A program made the position numbers and the translations under genes. The notes below the pieces were generated by a model. That model made no database searches. It saw nothing but the letters and a program-made list of their open reading frames with translations, and was not told the DNA's origin. This document shows positions 39,416 through 53,961 of a DNA stretch of 64,000 bases, piece after piece. Position 1 is the stretch's first letter, and the number at the start of each line of letters is the position of its first letter. The stretch is from Amphiura filiformis (taxonomy: Eukaryota > Echinodermata > Ophiuroidea > Amphilepidida > Amphiuridae): positions 38,028,965 to 38,092,964 of the forward strand of contig NC_092628.1 of NCBI RefSeq assembly GCF_039555335.1. Direction: 5' to 3'.

Positions 39416-39533
39416 CGGGGTTTGTAAATGGATTAGTCAATCTGGGCATTGCATTTTGTAAGACTTCTCATGTTGGTCACTTAGTCATAAAGGGTTAAAA
39501 TATACCCCTTTAAAATTACAAAACATTTGCATA

Positions 39534-40191
39534 TCAGTGGATAGCTTCTTTATTCCCCTTTACAATGACATCACATTTGACACAATCAGCCTTTTCACGC
39601 CTGTGTACATGCCTTGTGAATGTAGTAAGGTCCCAAACAGAATGTGCCAAATTGAGCATTCTATGCAGCAAGCTGCAATTCCATATCTTCACAATCTGGG
39701 ACCTAATACAATCCTCTAAGATGACAACGCTTGCCCCACAGATCCAAGGTTGTCAACGACTACCTGCAGAATATGGGAGTATAGAGAATGGAATGGCCTG
39801 TCATCAGCCCAGGCCTCAAACCGATTGAACACTTGTGAGGCCATCTTGGTCGTGCTGTGTATGCCAGAGTAACCAATGCAACCACATTGAATGACCTGCG
39901 ATGAATCCTGGTTGAAGAATAGCTAAGAATGGAATGCCATCCCACAGCAACGTGTGACCAAGGCTGGTGATATGGTGAGCAGCATGAGAAGGAGGTGTCT
40001 GGCTGTTGTGGCTGCGTATGTTTTTTTTCCACCCGCTATTGAAGTTAGTGTTGTTTGATTAATGGTTTGGTTAATTTGGCATATTATGTCTGAGACCTCA
40101 TTACATTCACAAAACGTGTACTCAGCCGTGAAAAGGTGATTGATTCAAATGCGGTGTCATTGTAAAGGGGAATAAAGTAGCTATTCACTGA
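39534..40191 (-). mobile_element. decayed Tc1/mariner element
   Basis: 658 bp with inverted ends TCAGTGGATAGCTTC...CCCCTTTACAATGACA / TGTCATTGTAAAGGGG...GCTATTCACTGA, flanked by TA. An internal stretch (about 39780-39935, plus strand) reads, across frames, pieces like KPIEHL, GHLGRAV and NATTLNDLR, the end of Tc1-type transposases. Far shorter than the usual 1.3-1.6 kb, so internally deleted and inactive. Transposase remnant strand is plus; the element itself is palindrome-ended. Confidence 0.8.
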
Positions 40192-40895
40192 TATCCAACA
40201 CGATATGAACATGTCATGAATAATCTGAGATATAGATGCTTGAAAAAGATTTCAAAATTTTTGTTCAGGAATTTAAGTTATAGGCCAGCACAGATGGGGG
40301 TCAAAGGTCGTATAAGGGTTATGGGGGTAATTTTGTGAAAATCTTAAAAATGCTACTCCTCCTTTAAATAGCATGCTATGACCACCAGCTTTAGTCAGAC
40401 GAACCGCTGGCTCAAGCTTAATATGAATTGTACCTCAGCTTGGCAGTCAACCCGAGGTCAAAGGTCAAAAGCGGTCACATGGTAACTTTGCCAGATTGGG
40501 CTTAAACTTGGTGCAAAGCATCCTTAATATGAGGGGAACATGAATGTCAACCTGAGATCAAAGGTCAAATGAGGTCACATATTAAAATTTGCCCCGGGCT
40601 TAAACTTGGTGCAAAGAATCCGGGGAACATGAAAAAGTCAACATGAGCTTAAAGGTCAAAATAATGAGGTCAGAAGTCACCACCATCGCTCTTGAGCCAC
40701 ATTAGCTCTAGTTTGCATTGTGCTACAAACCGATCAGAGAAATAATGTCGCCATTTATCAGAATATTTTGGCGAATTTTACATAACAATAAACCTGTTAT
40801 TATCGATATCTTGATTGTGGAACGTTATTTTGAACATCCAACTATCAATACTATTTCTCAACTTTCAATTGCACTCCAAAATTGAAGATACTTGG
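40192..40895. repeat. AGGTCAAAGGTCA-rich repeat block
   Basis: Between about 40300 and 40690 two or three ~115-bp units share GGGCTTAAACTTGGTGCAAAG, GGGGAACATGAA and GAGGTCAAAGGTCAAA/GAGATCAAAGGTCAAA. It resembles the internal units of the 51699-52695 element. No gene seen. Confidence 0.65.
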
Positions 40896-40896
40896 C

Positions 40897-41048
<152 letters not shown>

Positions 41049-41686
41049 TTTTTGGAAACTGTGATGTTTTAAAACAACAAAACATCATTTTGAAAAGTGA
41101 CAACTTTGGGTGGATAGCCAAATGTTTTACCATTTAACAGGTTTTTGAATTTGTCAATTTGTATGATTTTGGGGTATTTTTGTTTATCCTGTATAATTAT
41201 TGACAGTAATATATTGACAGTAACGTATTTTTTTATTGTATGATGTCACGAACCGTGTCAATCATTTTGATACAGCATGTAGTAATGGTTGTTTCAACAA
41301 AATAGTCAGGAAATCGAGTAATAGAAACATGATAGGCCTGCAGATATAAAAAAACGTTGACATTTGTATCAGATAACATTCTGATAAAAAGTTAATTTAG
41401 TGTTGACAAAATATTTGAAATGTTTACCCAGAGATGTAGCAATCAGACCTACTTGTTTATTATCAAGTTAATACAATCAAGAATTAAAGGGGCTTTATCA
41501 ACCGAATTAAATTAAAGATGGTAGGCCTATAATAGGCCCTATAAATGTTGTGTGTTATTTTATGATATTCTTACATAGTACCGGTATGTGCCGGTAACAA
41601 AATATCAAAGTATCAGCACAAAATGGACAACATTACTCTAGTCTATATAGGTGAACTCGCGACGTCAGGTATAAATGACCTATATC
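41049..41686. other. gene-free stretch
   Basis: AT-rich; nothing recognised. Confidence 0.45.
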
Positions 41687-42153
41687 AGGCCCCATGTCAC
41701 ATGGGGGAAATTGGGAGCTCACACAAAAAACAGCCAGATTTCCTAAAATAACGACAAAATCTGTTGAAACAGGCTGCTGAATTCTGCAAAATTGTGATAA
41801 ATGAGGAGAAGTGCTGCTAAATATGTGTGATTTACCATTATTTTCCCCCCATGTGACATGGGGCCTAAAATTGAAATCCTACAAAAAAAGAACTGTTGGG
41901 CTATTCCATTTGAATTCCATAGTCCCCACCCGGCAAGACATCTTCCACACAGGGAGTGTGAATATCAAATGGAGTTGCCTGATGATGGGTGATTACATTT
42001 GATATCTACACTCCTGTGTGCAAGATTGACATCATGACCTCCATCTAGAGGGTGTAAGGATTTAAACTGGAACAGCCCATTGCATTTCACACATCGGCCA
42101 ATATACAGGTAGGCTGCTAATTTACATTGTAACCACATTGTGCACTCTGTAGC
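41687..42153 (+). repeat. composite dispersed repeat, copy 2
   Basis: Same module order as 24350-24785: AGGCCCCATGTCACATGGGG...CCCCATGTGACATGGGGCCT (41687-41866), then TTGGGCTATTCC...GGAACAGCCCA (41895-42081), then the shared tail to CACTCTGTAGC. Confidence 0.82.
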
Positions 42154-43001
42154 TGTGGAGCATTCCAGGTACTTACTGGTACTAAGGCTCGGGACCAGAC
42201 TCAGTATACAGCCCGTTTATACAGACACAAATGTATATTGGATCTTGCAAATCGTTTGAAACAACCGATTCTTTGATTGGCGCCAAATTTGAACTATACA
42301 TTGATACATACCTAAGTACTACATTTCCACGTGACGTCACTATGACGTCATCATTTGTGTGAAAAGATATACAGGAGTTATTATTATACAAAATTGTATC
42401 TCCATTATATTAAAATATTAATAGTTTCCTAAAAAGTGGGAAAAGTTGCATGGGCTTTATCAACCCCCACCATTACAAGATCAGATTGTTTACAGATGAT
42501 ATCATGGATGGATAAATGGATAAATTCAAATTGCATGCATTTCTAATTACGAGATCAGGCTTTTTCGGCTAAACAATTACACCTAAAAAGTGGTACATCC
42601 ATGGGGTGGAGATGGTGCAATCCCATGTTATTATTGTTTAATGAGTCAAGTTTATTTTTGACTTTTGAAAGGAAACGCATTTTAAAATGTATACTTAATT
42701 TTAACTTAAAATCCAGTTTTTACTCTCGCTGCTTGGGAAATTTAAAGGAGTATATTTCGTGATCATATAGCATCCTCATGTTTCAGCTTAATTGGAGATA
42801 TCCAGGACTAAACCATCTTTCCAAAATGTCAGTTGATTCACATTTTGCGATTCAAACATTACGTATAGCCAGATGTTTCCGGTGCATAAAATTTTTTTTA
42901 AAGTGGAGGATGAGGCTGTGATCATGAAATACCCCTTTAAGTGCTACAAATGTAAAATGGGTTATTACGAATCCTTCCATTTAGAGGTTGATCGATTACA
43001 A
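42154..43001. other. 3' flank of the beta-tubulin gene
   Basis: No second gene. TTTATT at 42652-42657 (AATAAA on the minus strand) could serve as the tubulin poly(A) signal, about 345 bp past the stop. Confidence 0.4.
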
Positions 43002-46235
<3,234 letters not shown>

Positions 46236-46330
46236 CTTGAAATATTTCTTTTATTCCCAGCTAGAAAAGGAAAACACAAAATGGAGCTTTTGCTTGTACG
46301 ACTTTCAGGTTGATAATGAGGATGAAATTG

Positions 46331-46389
46331 TCCTTGGTAACGAGTCATCAGACGGGGAGGAAACCCTCCATGGCAACGAGTCATTAGAT
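46331..46389 (-). promoter_or_regulatory. paired direct repeat upstream of beta-tubulin
   Basis: Two ~22-bp direct repeats 37 bp apart, each with ATGACTCGTTRCCAWGGA on the minus strand. The GTTRCC cores look like half of an RFX X-box and TGACTC like half an AP-1 site, but the second X-box half is not conserved. It may lie in the promoter or the 5' UTR. Confidence 0.3.
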
Positions 46390-46867
46390 ACAAGATTTGT
46401 TTGGGAGAGCAGGTGGTATTATGTTTTGTGCTCCATGGCGACTATTGTGTGGCAAGAAGATGACCATTAATATTCATTCTTTGAGATACACATGATGCAG
46501 TTCAATTAGTCCAGTTAAAAAACACTCAACTAAAAGAAAAGAAAAAAAACCTATTAATAAACCATCATATTAGACGTTGGCACGAATAAACCACCTGGTA
46601 TTAGTAATAATTATAATCAATGCTTACTTATAAAACTGCCTTTGCTGGATGCTTTTCTTTTGTTTATCGCTTGTATTTATATCTTTTCTCTCTTCTGTTT
46701 TGCTACAGAAACACAACTATTGCTTTTATATTTGAATCATTTTTTGCCAGAAGTCATATATTTATTTTGGTTTATGATGCTATAATTATTTGTATTGAGT
46801 TGTGATTTGGTGCGTATTCTCTGACTTTTTGCCTGTCCATATCTACATGTATTATTGATATTTATCT
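46390..46867. other. gene-free stretch upstream of beta-tubulin
   Basis: AT-rich; nothing recognised. Confidence 0.4.
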
Positions 46868-47000
46868 GCTATCAGTAGTAGACGCGGGCATTGATAAACT
46901 ACGCGCTAACAGCAGCAGATAGGCATTGATCAGCGGTAGATATGTGGGTATTGATAAACTACCTGCTATCAGCAGTAAATCGAATCAGTAGTATTAACAG
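46868..47000 (+). repeat. 37-bp satellite, left outlier block
   Basis: Three or four diverged units with ATTGATAAACTACCTGCTAT and CAGCAGTAGA, the same unit as the main array at 53962-58870. Confidence 0.8.
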
Positions 47001-47042
47001 CAAATGTGTATTGATAAGTAATGATAACTATTTACTATCAAG

Positions 47043-49762
47043 AGTAGTTGTACAGAAAATGACAGTTAAAATGTTACATGTTTTTAGTAGTAACTGGCAG
47101 TTTCATGCTGCACACGTCCATATAGGATGGCAACAATCATCAGACTGATAAAACAAGTTCAAAAAAAAAAAAAAAACATTATTGATCAAGAGAATACATA
47201 AGAATACATAAAATCAATTATTGATTACAACAAATCAGTTCTGTGCTGGAGGTGTTGCCAGGTGAAAAGTTGCTAGGTGATGCTAAATTGTTCCAGTTTG
47301 TGCTTGTTTCTGTGCCTGCAATTGGAGATGAGTTCGGAGCGCTTGTTAAGAGTTAAGTTTCTTGGTGCTGTCATGATGTGGAATTTCTCTGCAAGACATA
47401 AGTTGCATTTCTTGGTGGACGGGTTGTATGGTGCTGCTTTTTGGATTATAGACCAGGTTATTTCATATGTGATTTTCTTTTCTTTCAGTTGCCAGATATA
47501 CTTAGATAGCTCGGTGGCATTTGATTTTGATTCATTTTTTATTGCCTGTTTATGGTTGCTTAGTCTTTCTTTGAATGTTGTTGAGGTTAACCCGATGTAG
47601 TTCTTGGTTGGTTCATTTGTGGCGGAAACGCTTGCCTTGTAGATTATGTTTCTGCTGAGGCATTGACCTTGTAGTGGGCAGGTTGCTTTGGCCTTTCTTG
47701 GGCAACTGCATGGTCTGTCGGTACCTTCATTATGCGGGTTTAAGATTTTCTTGTTGTGTGAGTTAATGATGCTGGCAATGTTCTGCGTGCATGAGTAACT
47801 TAGTTTGACCGTGTTTTTGTTGAAGATTTTGCTGAGCGGTGAGTTTCTGGGAAAAATGAACTTGTTGTAAAATGAACTTGTTTTTATCAGTCTGATGATT
47901 GTTGCCATCCTATATGGACGTGTGCAGCATGAAACTGCCAGTTACTACTAAAAACATGTAACATTTTAACTGTCATTTTCTGTACAACTACTAGAACGCT
48001 CTTCAATAAAGAATTGAGCACTTTCTCCTGGCAGTTTTTCACTTACGCTGAATATATCGCTCCCAATCTTTTGCGGTTGAGCACTTTAAACTACTAAACC
48101 GGGAACAAAATGCAGCAAGTACAGTTCGACTACAGCACCAAGAACATTCCAATTCCACCGAGATCAGACTACATGAAGAAAATGATTGAAAAAACAGAGA
48201 GTTTCATCCACAGAATGCGCTGGAAGGCATTCTTTTTCTTAAACCCGGATAGCAAACCAATACAGAAGGATACTTTTGGATTTAAAACCAGCAAACCTAC
48301 GCCATACATCGCCGAACTGCGACCATTTGAGGATGGATTATATGATATGATTTCAGAAATTAAAACAAAAACGGTACAGTCAGATTTCCAAACCAAACTT
48401 CAGGATGACATAAGCAAGATAAAGCAATCCAAAGAAATATTTGTGCCTGCGGACAAAACAAGGAACTACTACAAGGTAAATAAAGAACAGTACAGTAAAC
48501 TGATTAACACAGCAACCACTAAATCATACAAGAAAGCACCGAAAAGCACATACGACAACATAAACAAGGAGGCCAAAGAAATAGCCACAGAACTGGGCCT
48601 TGATGATAGAATTGAATCTATGGCAGAGAGAAAGGCATTTATATCACTGAAAGACCATAAGGAAAACTTTGCCAACAACCCTGCCTGTAGGTTGATTAAC
48701 CCTGCTAAATCAGAAATTGGACAAATTAGCAAACAGAAACTAGAAAACATTGTTACCAGTGTAAGGAGAGCAACACAGGTAAATCAGTGGAGATCCACCG
48801 GTGACGTCATAGACTGGTACAAAGCAATTGATAACAAGCGGAATTGCAGTTTCATGCAATTTGATATAGTTGACTACTATCCCTCAATAAGCGCAGAACT
48901 CCTAACAAAAGCAATCAACTTCGCCAGAAATTTCACTGCAATATCAGAACAAGATGAATCCATTATCATGCATTCCCGCAAGTCACTACTCTTTGCAGAG
49001 GAAAAGGTATGGATAAAAAGAAAAACCACTGGTAAGAACCCTTTGACGTCCCAATGGGGAGCTATGATGGCGCGGAAGTGTGTGAAATCGTAGGCTTGTA
49101 CATCCTGAACAAAATATCTGATACCCTTGGAAAAGACAACATAGGACTTTACCGTGACGATGGTTTAGCAGTCATCCACGGCAAAAATCCAGCTGAAAAG
49201 GAAAGAATCAAAAAACGTCTTTGTGCAATGTTTTCCAAAGAATTCCAGCTGAAAATCACCGCTGATGCAAACCTCCATGTTGTAAATTTCCTGGACATCA
49301 CATTGGATTTGCAGCAAAATGCAATTAAGCCATACAGAAAACCCGGGGACACACCCATCTACATCAACACGGAATCCAACCACCCTCCCCCTATTATCAA
49401 GGAAGTGCCAAAATCAATCAATAAACGCATCTCTTCCTTATCAGACTCTAAAGAAACATTCCAGCAAGCCATACCACCATACCAGAAAGCAATATCTGAT
49501 GCAGGATTCTCATACACATGCCACTACCAAGAACGCCCTCGCGCCCCCCAGAATCCACACTCCGACAAGAAAAGACAGCAAAGAAAACGCAAAATCCTTT
49601 GGTACAACCCCCCGTACTCAAAAAATGTAACAACCGATGTGGGAAAAAGTTTCTTCAAACTTCTGGATCACCATTTTCCCAGAAACTCACCGCTCAGCAA
49701 AATCTTCAACAAAAACACGGTCAAACTAAGTTACTCATGCACGCAGAACATTGCCTACAATA
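47043..49762 (+). mobile_element. Penelope-like retroelement, rearranged
   Basis: A reverse transcriptase region on the plus strand (48110-49762) and, upstream on the minus strand, the element's own GIY-YIG endonuclease end (47273-47908). Inverted repeats of ~118 bp (47043-47160 and 47874-47992) flank the minus-strand part. A sequence from the junction of RT and endonuclease (FPRNSPLSKIFNKN) is present both at 49677 on plus and near 47850 on minus, so the upstream part is an inverted partial copy. Penelope-like elements are known to carry such partial inverted or tandem copies at their 5' side. It is broken; high integrity of the motifs suggests a modest age. It lies within the 37-bp satellite field. 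Confidence 0.82.
47273..47908 (-). pseudogene. PLE C-terminal GIY-YIG endonuclease part
   Basis: The frame has CSCPRKAKATCPLQGQC (a Cys cluster), IIYKASV...NYIGLT (degenerate GIY-YIG), F-x-x-R-x-x-x-H, ELSKYIW and a closing CNLCLAEK zinc-like motif, the layout of the endonuclease of this retroelement class. It lacks the RT, which is on the other strand. Confidence 0.8.
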
Positions 49763-49836
49763 GAAATATCGATTATTTCTACTGGTTGCTTTCGAAATAC
49801 AAGTACTGGGTTGGACATTTCAGCAGTCTGAAGTGA
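48110..49836 (+). pseudogene. PLE reverse transcriptase region
   Basis: The N-terminal half runs to the RT motif A FDIVDYYPS (near 48858); then GSYDGAE (motif B-like, 49057), YRDDG (catalytic motif C, 49150) and NFLDITLDL. Downstream HPPPIIKEVPKSINKRIS is typical of this class. Present in more than one frame, so not an active gene copy here. Confidence 0.82.
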
Positions 49837-50224
49837 AAAACGGTGAAATCAAAACAAAAATTCTGAAAAACTATAGACCCATACGATATGCTGTATAGAT
49901 GTGGGGAAATTTTTTCTTTAGCAAACTATATTAGTTTAAAACTCGAAAATTAAAAAAAAAAAAAAAAAAACTTAAACAAAAAGACACAATTTCGTGCCAT
50001 GCTTTAAAACCAGGATTTTGTTTAAATGTATATCAACTAGCACTATGGTTTTATCTGACATTAATACCGAAAAAATACAATAATTGTGTTTGTTTATTTT
50101 ATTTTACCGCGAAAATTAAGTTTTAAAATAAAAAGGTGTATCTCATAATGTGCTAATTTCAAGATGTATCGGTCGACTTCCAGCACGACTATGTAAAGAG
50201 GGTGGTCAGACGCGTTCTGACTGT
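49837..50224. other. AT-rich stretch after the PLE
   Basis: Includes an A-run near 49950. Nothing recognised. Confidence 0.45.
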
Positions 50225-50340
50225 ATAAATAAAGGACCTGCAGTTTTTCCAGAACCGGAAGAAAATTTGACTAACATTCAATTATCCGTATCGAGGGCGC
50301 TATTTCACTCAAATTTACCGAGCAGAGCAGAGTAGACTAG
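50225..50340 (+). repeat. dispersed repeat, copy 1 (ACCGAGCAGAGCAGAGTAGA)
   Basis: About 110 bp (AGTTTTTCCAGAACCGGAAG...ACCGAGCAGAGCAGAGTAGA) repeated directly at about 51538-51640. Confidence 0.75.
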
Positions 50341-50344
50341 ACAC

Positions 50345-50664
50345 CCGCTTTTGGCCATTGATAAATTACCAGCAGTAGATAATATGCACCAATAAACATG
50401 ATAAACTACCCGCTATCAGCAGTAGATGCGGAAAATTAATAAACTACCAGCTATCAGTAATAGACGTGGGGTTTTACAAACTAGGCCTACCTGCTACCAG
50501 CAGTAGATAAGAATTGATAACCTGAGATCAACAGGGCCTACTCGGACCACTGACATCAGATAGTTCTAGACGTGGTCATTGATAAACTACCTGATATCAG
50601 CAGTTGTGTGTGGGCATTGGTAAACTACCTGATATTATCAGTAAAATTAGTATTAGTTTAGTAA
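50345..50664 (+). repeat. 37-bp satellite block
   Basis: Eight or so diverged units, including TAGGCCTACCTGCTA variants. Interrupted at its right by the palindromic element at 50665. Confidence 0.8.
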
Positions 50665-51299
50665 AACAGTATTTTTTTATGGGACATGAGAGCACATCAG
50701 ACGTATCGAATTGCATTCTGAATATGAAGAATGTCTTTCTGATATCAAATAATTTTCATTTTTTGAAATTCACGGTATAATACAAATTTTATGACAAATT
50801 ATAAAAAGTTTAGATTTTTCACATTTTTGATATATATATAACAGTCCTCGAAGTAAATTTTATAAATTTATTGATATTCTTAAAGTGCATGTAGCTGGGA
50901 GGAAATGCCGACGATCAATTGAAAATGTTGACCTTTCATATTGAAGATATAGATTTTTTTTCCAAAAAGACCTAATATTTTTTGGTGTTTTGGGAAAAAT
51001 CCATATCTTCAATACGAAAGGTCAAAATTTTCAATTGATCGTCGGCTTTTCATCCCACCTACATACACTTTAAGTATAAATCATCAGATTTATAAAGTTT
51101 ACTTCGAGTACTGTTAAATATCAAAAATATCAATTTTAATGATTTGCCATAAAATGTGTATTACATTGCGAATTTCAAAAATCAAAATTATTTGATATCA
51201 GAAGAACATTCTTCGTATTCAGAATGCAATTCGATATGTCTGATGTGCTCTAATGTCCCACAATAAATACTGTCCAAACGTTCATACCCCATCCGTTAA
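50665..51299. mobile_element. TTAA palindrome family, copy F
   Basis: From AACAGTATTTTTTTATGGGA to CATACCCCATCCGTTAA. The left terminus lacks the GGGATCTGG end. It is inserted into the 37-bp satellite, which resumes at 51300. Confidence 0.85.
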
Positions 51300-51420
51300 T
51301 AAGCTATCTGCTATCAGTAGTAGATGTGGGCACTGAAAAATTATCTGCTATCAGCAGTAGAGTATAGGCATTGTTTAACTGCCTCTATTAGCGATATATG
51401 AATTGATAAACCTCCTGGTA
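51300..51420 (+). repeat. 37-bp satellite block
   Basis: Three units with CTATCTGCTATCAGTAGTAG. Confidence 0.75.
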
Positions 51421-51698
51421 TCTTTCTTTCTTCAATTCCTATTTACTTTCTTTCTTCTTACCTTCTCCCCAGTTTCGTTTCTTCATTTTATTTCTGTAAA
51501 CAAATAAACAAACCCGGGGAATATTATATTGTCCTGAAGCAGTTCCGAAACCGGAGGTAGTTGGACTAATATCCAATTAACAGTATCGGGGGCGCCATTT
51601 CACTCAAAATTACCGAGCAGAGCAGAGTAGACGCGTCCGCTTTTGTCATCCTAAATTATATTTTCATAAAACTACAGCATTAATTGTGTGGACTTATT
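51421..51698. repeat. dispersed repeat, copy 2, and flanking DNA
   Basis: Pyrimidine-rich DNA (TTTCTTTCTTC), then the second copy of the ACCGAGCAGAGCAGAGTAGA repeat (about 51538-51640). Confidence 0.65.
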
Positions 51699-52695
51699 AC
51701 CTAGCTGGGGGGTTTTCAACCCCCCGAGCTAGGTACTGTTTTGCTATCCGATTCTTCTTTCTTTCTTCTTCTTCTTCTTCTTCTGGCAACAAACTTCAAA
51801 ATGCTTCTCCTCCTACATGTTACACCCTACAATTACGTAACTTGCACATATGTATCGCCTATATCCAGTGCCCATATGGTGCAAACAGAATTGGGATCAA
51901 AGGTCATTAAAGGGGCATTTTCGGTATATAACCAAATATCTTCAAAATGCTTCTTCTGCCACATATTACATAGCACAATGACGTCACTTACACATGTGCA
52001 CCGGCTTTACCCAGTGCCCATACCTTACACTCAGAATTGGGGTCAAAGGTCATTAAGGGGGTAAAATCTTACAATTGTATTATCTGGACATCTGTAAGGG
52101 GTATGGGGCTCCAACTCACTGACAACAAATATCATGACCAATGGAACATTTTGCAGTCAGGTCAAAGGTCATGCAGAGGTCAAATTTTAGAAATGCATTT
52201 TCGGGACATCTGTAAGGGGTACGGGGTTCAAACTCACTGACAACAAACTTAATGACCAGGGGAACATTTTGCAGGGGTCAGGTCAAAGGTTATCTGGGGT
52301 CAAATCTTATAATTTCATTTTCTGGAAATCTGTAAGGGGTATGGGGCTCAAACTCAGTGACAACAAATCTCATGAACAGGCGAACAGTTTGCAGGGGTCA
52401 GGTCAAAGGTCATGCAGAGGTCAAATTTTCGAAATGCATTTTCTGTACATCTGTAAGGGGTATGGTTCAAACTCTGTGACAACAAACTTACTGACCAGGG
52501 GAACACTTTGAAGCGCTGTGCAGGGGTCAGGTCAAAGGTTATCTGGGTCAAATCTTATTAATTTAATTTTCTAGGCATCTGTAAGAAGTATGGGACTCAA
52601 ACTCGGTGACAACAAACCTCATGACCAGGGGAACATTTTTGGAATATTTTGCAGGGGTCAGATACCTCCAAAACACCAACATGCCCCAGCTAGGT
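51699..52695 (+). mobile_element. TIR element with internal AGGTCA tandem units
   Basis: Bounded by ACCTAGCTGGGG and CCCCAGCTAGGT, with a terminal hairpin on the left (TAGCTGGGGGG / CCCCCCGAGCTA). Inside, about five ~120-bp units each carry (A)GGTCAAAGGTCA or AGGTCAAAGGTTA, TCTGTAAGGGGTATGGG, CAAACTC-GTGACAACAAA and ATGACCAGGGGAACATTTTG. No transposase; non-autonomous. Confidence 0.82.
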
Positions 52696-52855
52696 TTGTG
52701 GTCTATGACCACCATTTGCCACTAGTTATAATTATTATCGTGTTTACCGCATAAACATAATAGTTTCAAGTCATAATCTTCTAATTTCGTTCAAGGAAAA
52801 ACGAACGATAAATTGATATGCAACTAATGTGGATATTTATAAACGATACCCACAG
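52696..52855. other. unassigned DNA
   Basis: Short stretch between the TIR element and the next satellite block. Confidence 0.4.
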
Positions 52856-53255
52856 TAGACGTGGCCATTGGTATTTAAAGTACCTGTTATCAGCAGTATT
52901 AGTGGGCATTGATAAACTACCTGCTATCAGCAGTAGATATATGTATTGATAAACTACCTGCTATCAGCAGTAGATGTATTGATAAACTACCTGGATCAGC
53001 AGTAGATATATGTATTGACAAACTACCTGCTATCAGGAGTAGATACAGAAATTAATAAACCACTTAGTATCAGCTCTAGATATGGGCATTGATAAACTCT
53101 ACTTGATAGGCCCTATCAGCATTTAGATATGGGCATTGGTAAACTATACCTGTTTATATATTAGCAGTACGGGTATTGATATTTATCTGCTATCGGTAGC
53201 CTAGACGTGGACATCATCAGTAGATAGGAATTGATCAGCGGTAGATATGTGGCTG
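52856..53255 (+). repeat. 37-bp satellite block
   Basis: About ten diverged units (ATTGATAAACTACCTGCTAT). Ends at the inverted repeat of the next Penelope-type fragment. Confidence 0.85.
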
Positions 53256-53299
53256 TATATTTTTTCATATACTAGTCCAAGTAAAACACACTTACGTGA

Positions 53300-53960
53300 A
53301 GACGTTTCGATAGCTACCAGCTATCTTTCTCAATTCTACTGTTGATGTGATGATAGTTGAACAGCTGTTGTTGATCGAGGCTTGGCAACAGAGTTGCCAG
53401 ACGATTTTTCCATAAACAGGTCGTCAAAGATATGACTTAGATTGTACTGGCCCTCGTCTTGGTTCATTGGCCCTCAGCTCGGTTCACTGTGATCTTACAT
53501 ACATAGGTGAAACTGGTAGAAAATTCGGCAAGCGCTTAGACGAATACATAAATGAGGCTGAGAAAGTTGCTACCAATATCCGCACTAGAGCCAACAGGAA
53601 AGCATCGCAATCAACCATCCATGAATCAACGATAACTGGCCATGTTGTGGACAATAATCATACATCATACATACATATATCATCATTTTATTTTCATTCA
53701 AATCAACATACAAAATATATATCATGTCATCATTATTGGGAGGAGGCAGAGAATGTTGGTAAAGAGAGTGATAAATACACAAGATACACAAGGAGGCCAT
53801 CATCATCAGGAAACAACGCACCACAATGAACCGAGACGAGGGCCAGTACAATCTAAGTCATATCTTTGACGACCTGTTGATGGAAAAATCCAAGCAGCGA
53901 TCAACAACAGCTGTTCAACGATCATCACATCAACAGTAGAATTGAGTTTTATAGAACAGT
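53300..53960 (+). mobile_element. Penelope-type GIY-YIG fragment with inverted ends
   Basis: A frame at 53467-53829 has CDLTYIGETGRKFGKRLDEY, a GIY-YIG-type endonuclease end. It is bracketed by inverted repeats of ~150 bp (about 53323-53480 and 53815-53950, sharing the complement pair AACAGCTGTTGTTGATCG / CGATCAACAACAGCTGTT). A CATACATATAT-type simple repeat lies inside. Broken; a family different from 47043-49762. Confidence 0.75.
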
Positions 53961-53961
53961 C

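Noticed and set aside
46237-46470. Plus-strand frame with LGNESSDGEETLHGNESLD
   Set aside because: It is antisense to the tubulin upstream region and arises from the 37-bp-spaced direct repeat; no splice or family support.
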